DNA from: Methanosarcina sp. UBA402
Lineage (GTDB): Archaea; Halobacteriota; Methanosarcinia; Methanosarcinales; Methanosarcinaceae
Length of the DNA: 5,592 nt
Direction of reading: 5' to 3'
Assembly (NCBI GenBank): GCA_002509325.1
Contig: DADO01000009.1
Coordinates: 1-5,592, forward strand
Shown here in pieces: positions 5,491 to 5,592 of the stretch (positions are counted from its first letter, which is position 1; each line of letters opens with the position of its first letter). A program made the position numbers and the translations under genes. The notes under the pieces are model-generated. The model was not told the DNA's origin and made no database searches. It worked only from the letters and a program-made list of their open reading frames with translations.

Positions 5491-5500
5491 CTATATAAAA
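5491..5500. promoter_or_regulatory. TATA-like box in the right-hand spacer
   Basis: CTATATAAAA on the + strand reads TTTTATATAG on the minus strand, which contains a perfect TTTATATA box A. It could start a + transcript leaving the window on the right, or a minus transcript running antisense to the cobT end. No flanking gene is visible to decide. Confidence 0.3.
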
Positions 5501-5567
5501 CAACATCAATAGCCATCTTTACTAATATCCAATAGACAAATTTCTGTAATTTGATTTTCTTTGACTG

Positions 5568-5592
5568 CTGGCGATTGACTATGTTTTCTCAT
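5568..5592. repeat. Right-edge copy of the 25-bp direct repeat
   Basis: Matches positions 1-25 at 23 of 25 bases in the same orientation and is cut by the window end. The matching stops on its left side: bases before 5568 cannot be compared, because the left copy begins at base 1. Confidence 0.6.

Noticed and set aside
1..5592. Composite transposon or genomic island bounded by the edge repeats
   Set aside because: All five genes are archaeal housekeeping families in one orientation, with no transposase, integrase or tRNA target in the window.

Overview
This window looks like core chromosome from a methanogenic euryarchaeon, most likely Methanosarcina or a close relative. The evidence is a set of typically archaeal genes (an MCT-1-like PUA protein, archaeal SepF, a single-domain ZPR1, archaeal/eukaryal-type ProRS and archaeal CobT), GGTG/GGAG-type ribosome binding sites, and moderate-GC genes separated by long, very AT-rich spacers. 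The genus is inferred from recognition, not from a search. All five genes lie on the + strand.

Layout. Positions 1-279 are non-coding and carry a truncated copy of a repeat at the very edge, a degenerate ~24-bp tandem duplication and a TATA-like box. Then come a PUA-domain RNA-binding protein (280-765) and a 178-bp spacer with a T-tract, a small pair of competing hairpins and a good TATA box. Next are sepF (944-1324) and a ZPR1 zinc-finger protein (1321-1965), joined by a 4-nt TTGA stop/start overlap. A 515-bp spacer follows, holding a seven-unit 16-bp tandem array and an AT-rich leader. Then come proS (2481-3923), a 443-bp spacer with a terminator-like hairpin, three ~32-bp tandem units each starting with T5, and a 5'-UTR hairpin. 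The last gene is cobT (4367-5416). The final 176 bp contain a T-tract, a (CAAAT)4 microsatellite, a TATA-like box and a second copy of the edge repeat.

How the genes fit together. PUA protein, ZPR1 and ProRS belong to translation or to translation-factor maturation. SepF is the membrane anchor of the FtsZ division ring. CobT activates the lower-ligand base for cobamides, on which methanogenesis methyltransferases depend. Only sepF-ZPR1 is clearly one transcription/translation unit; the others appear to be separately transcribed.

I see no defence system, transposase, CRISPR array or other obvious new system. What is worth a second look is mostly non-coding: matching 25-bp repeats at both window edges (23/25 identical), the phased 16-bp array, the tandemly duplicated T-tract terminators, the cobT leader hairpin, and a shortened second cysteine pair (CxC) in the ZPR1 zinc finger.
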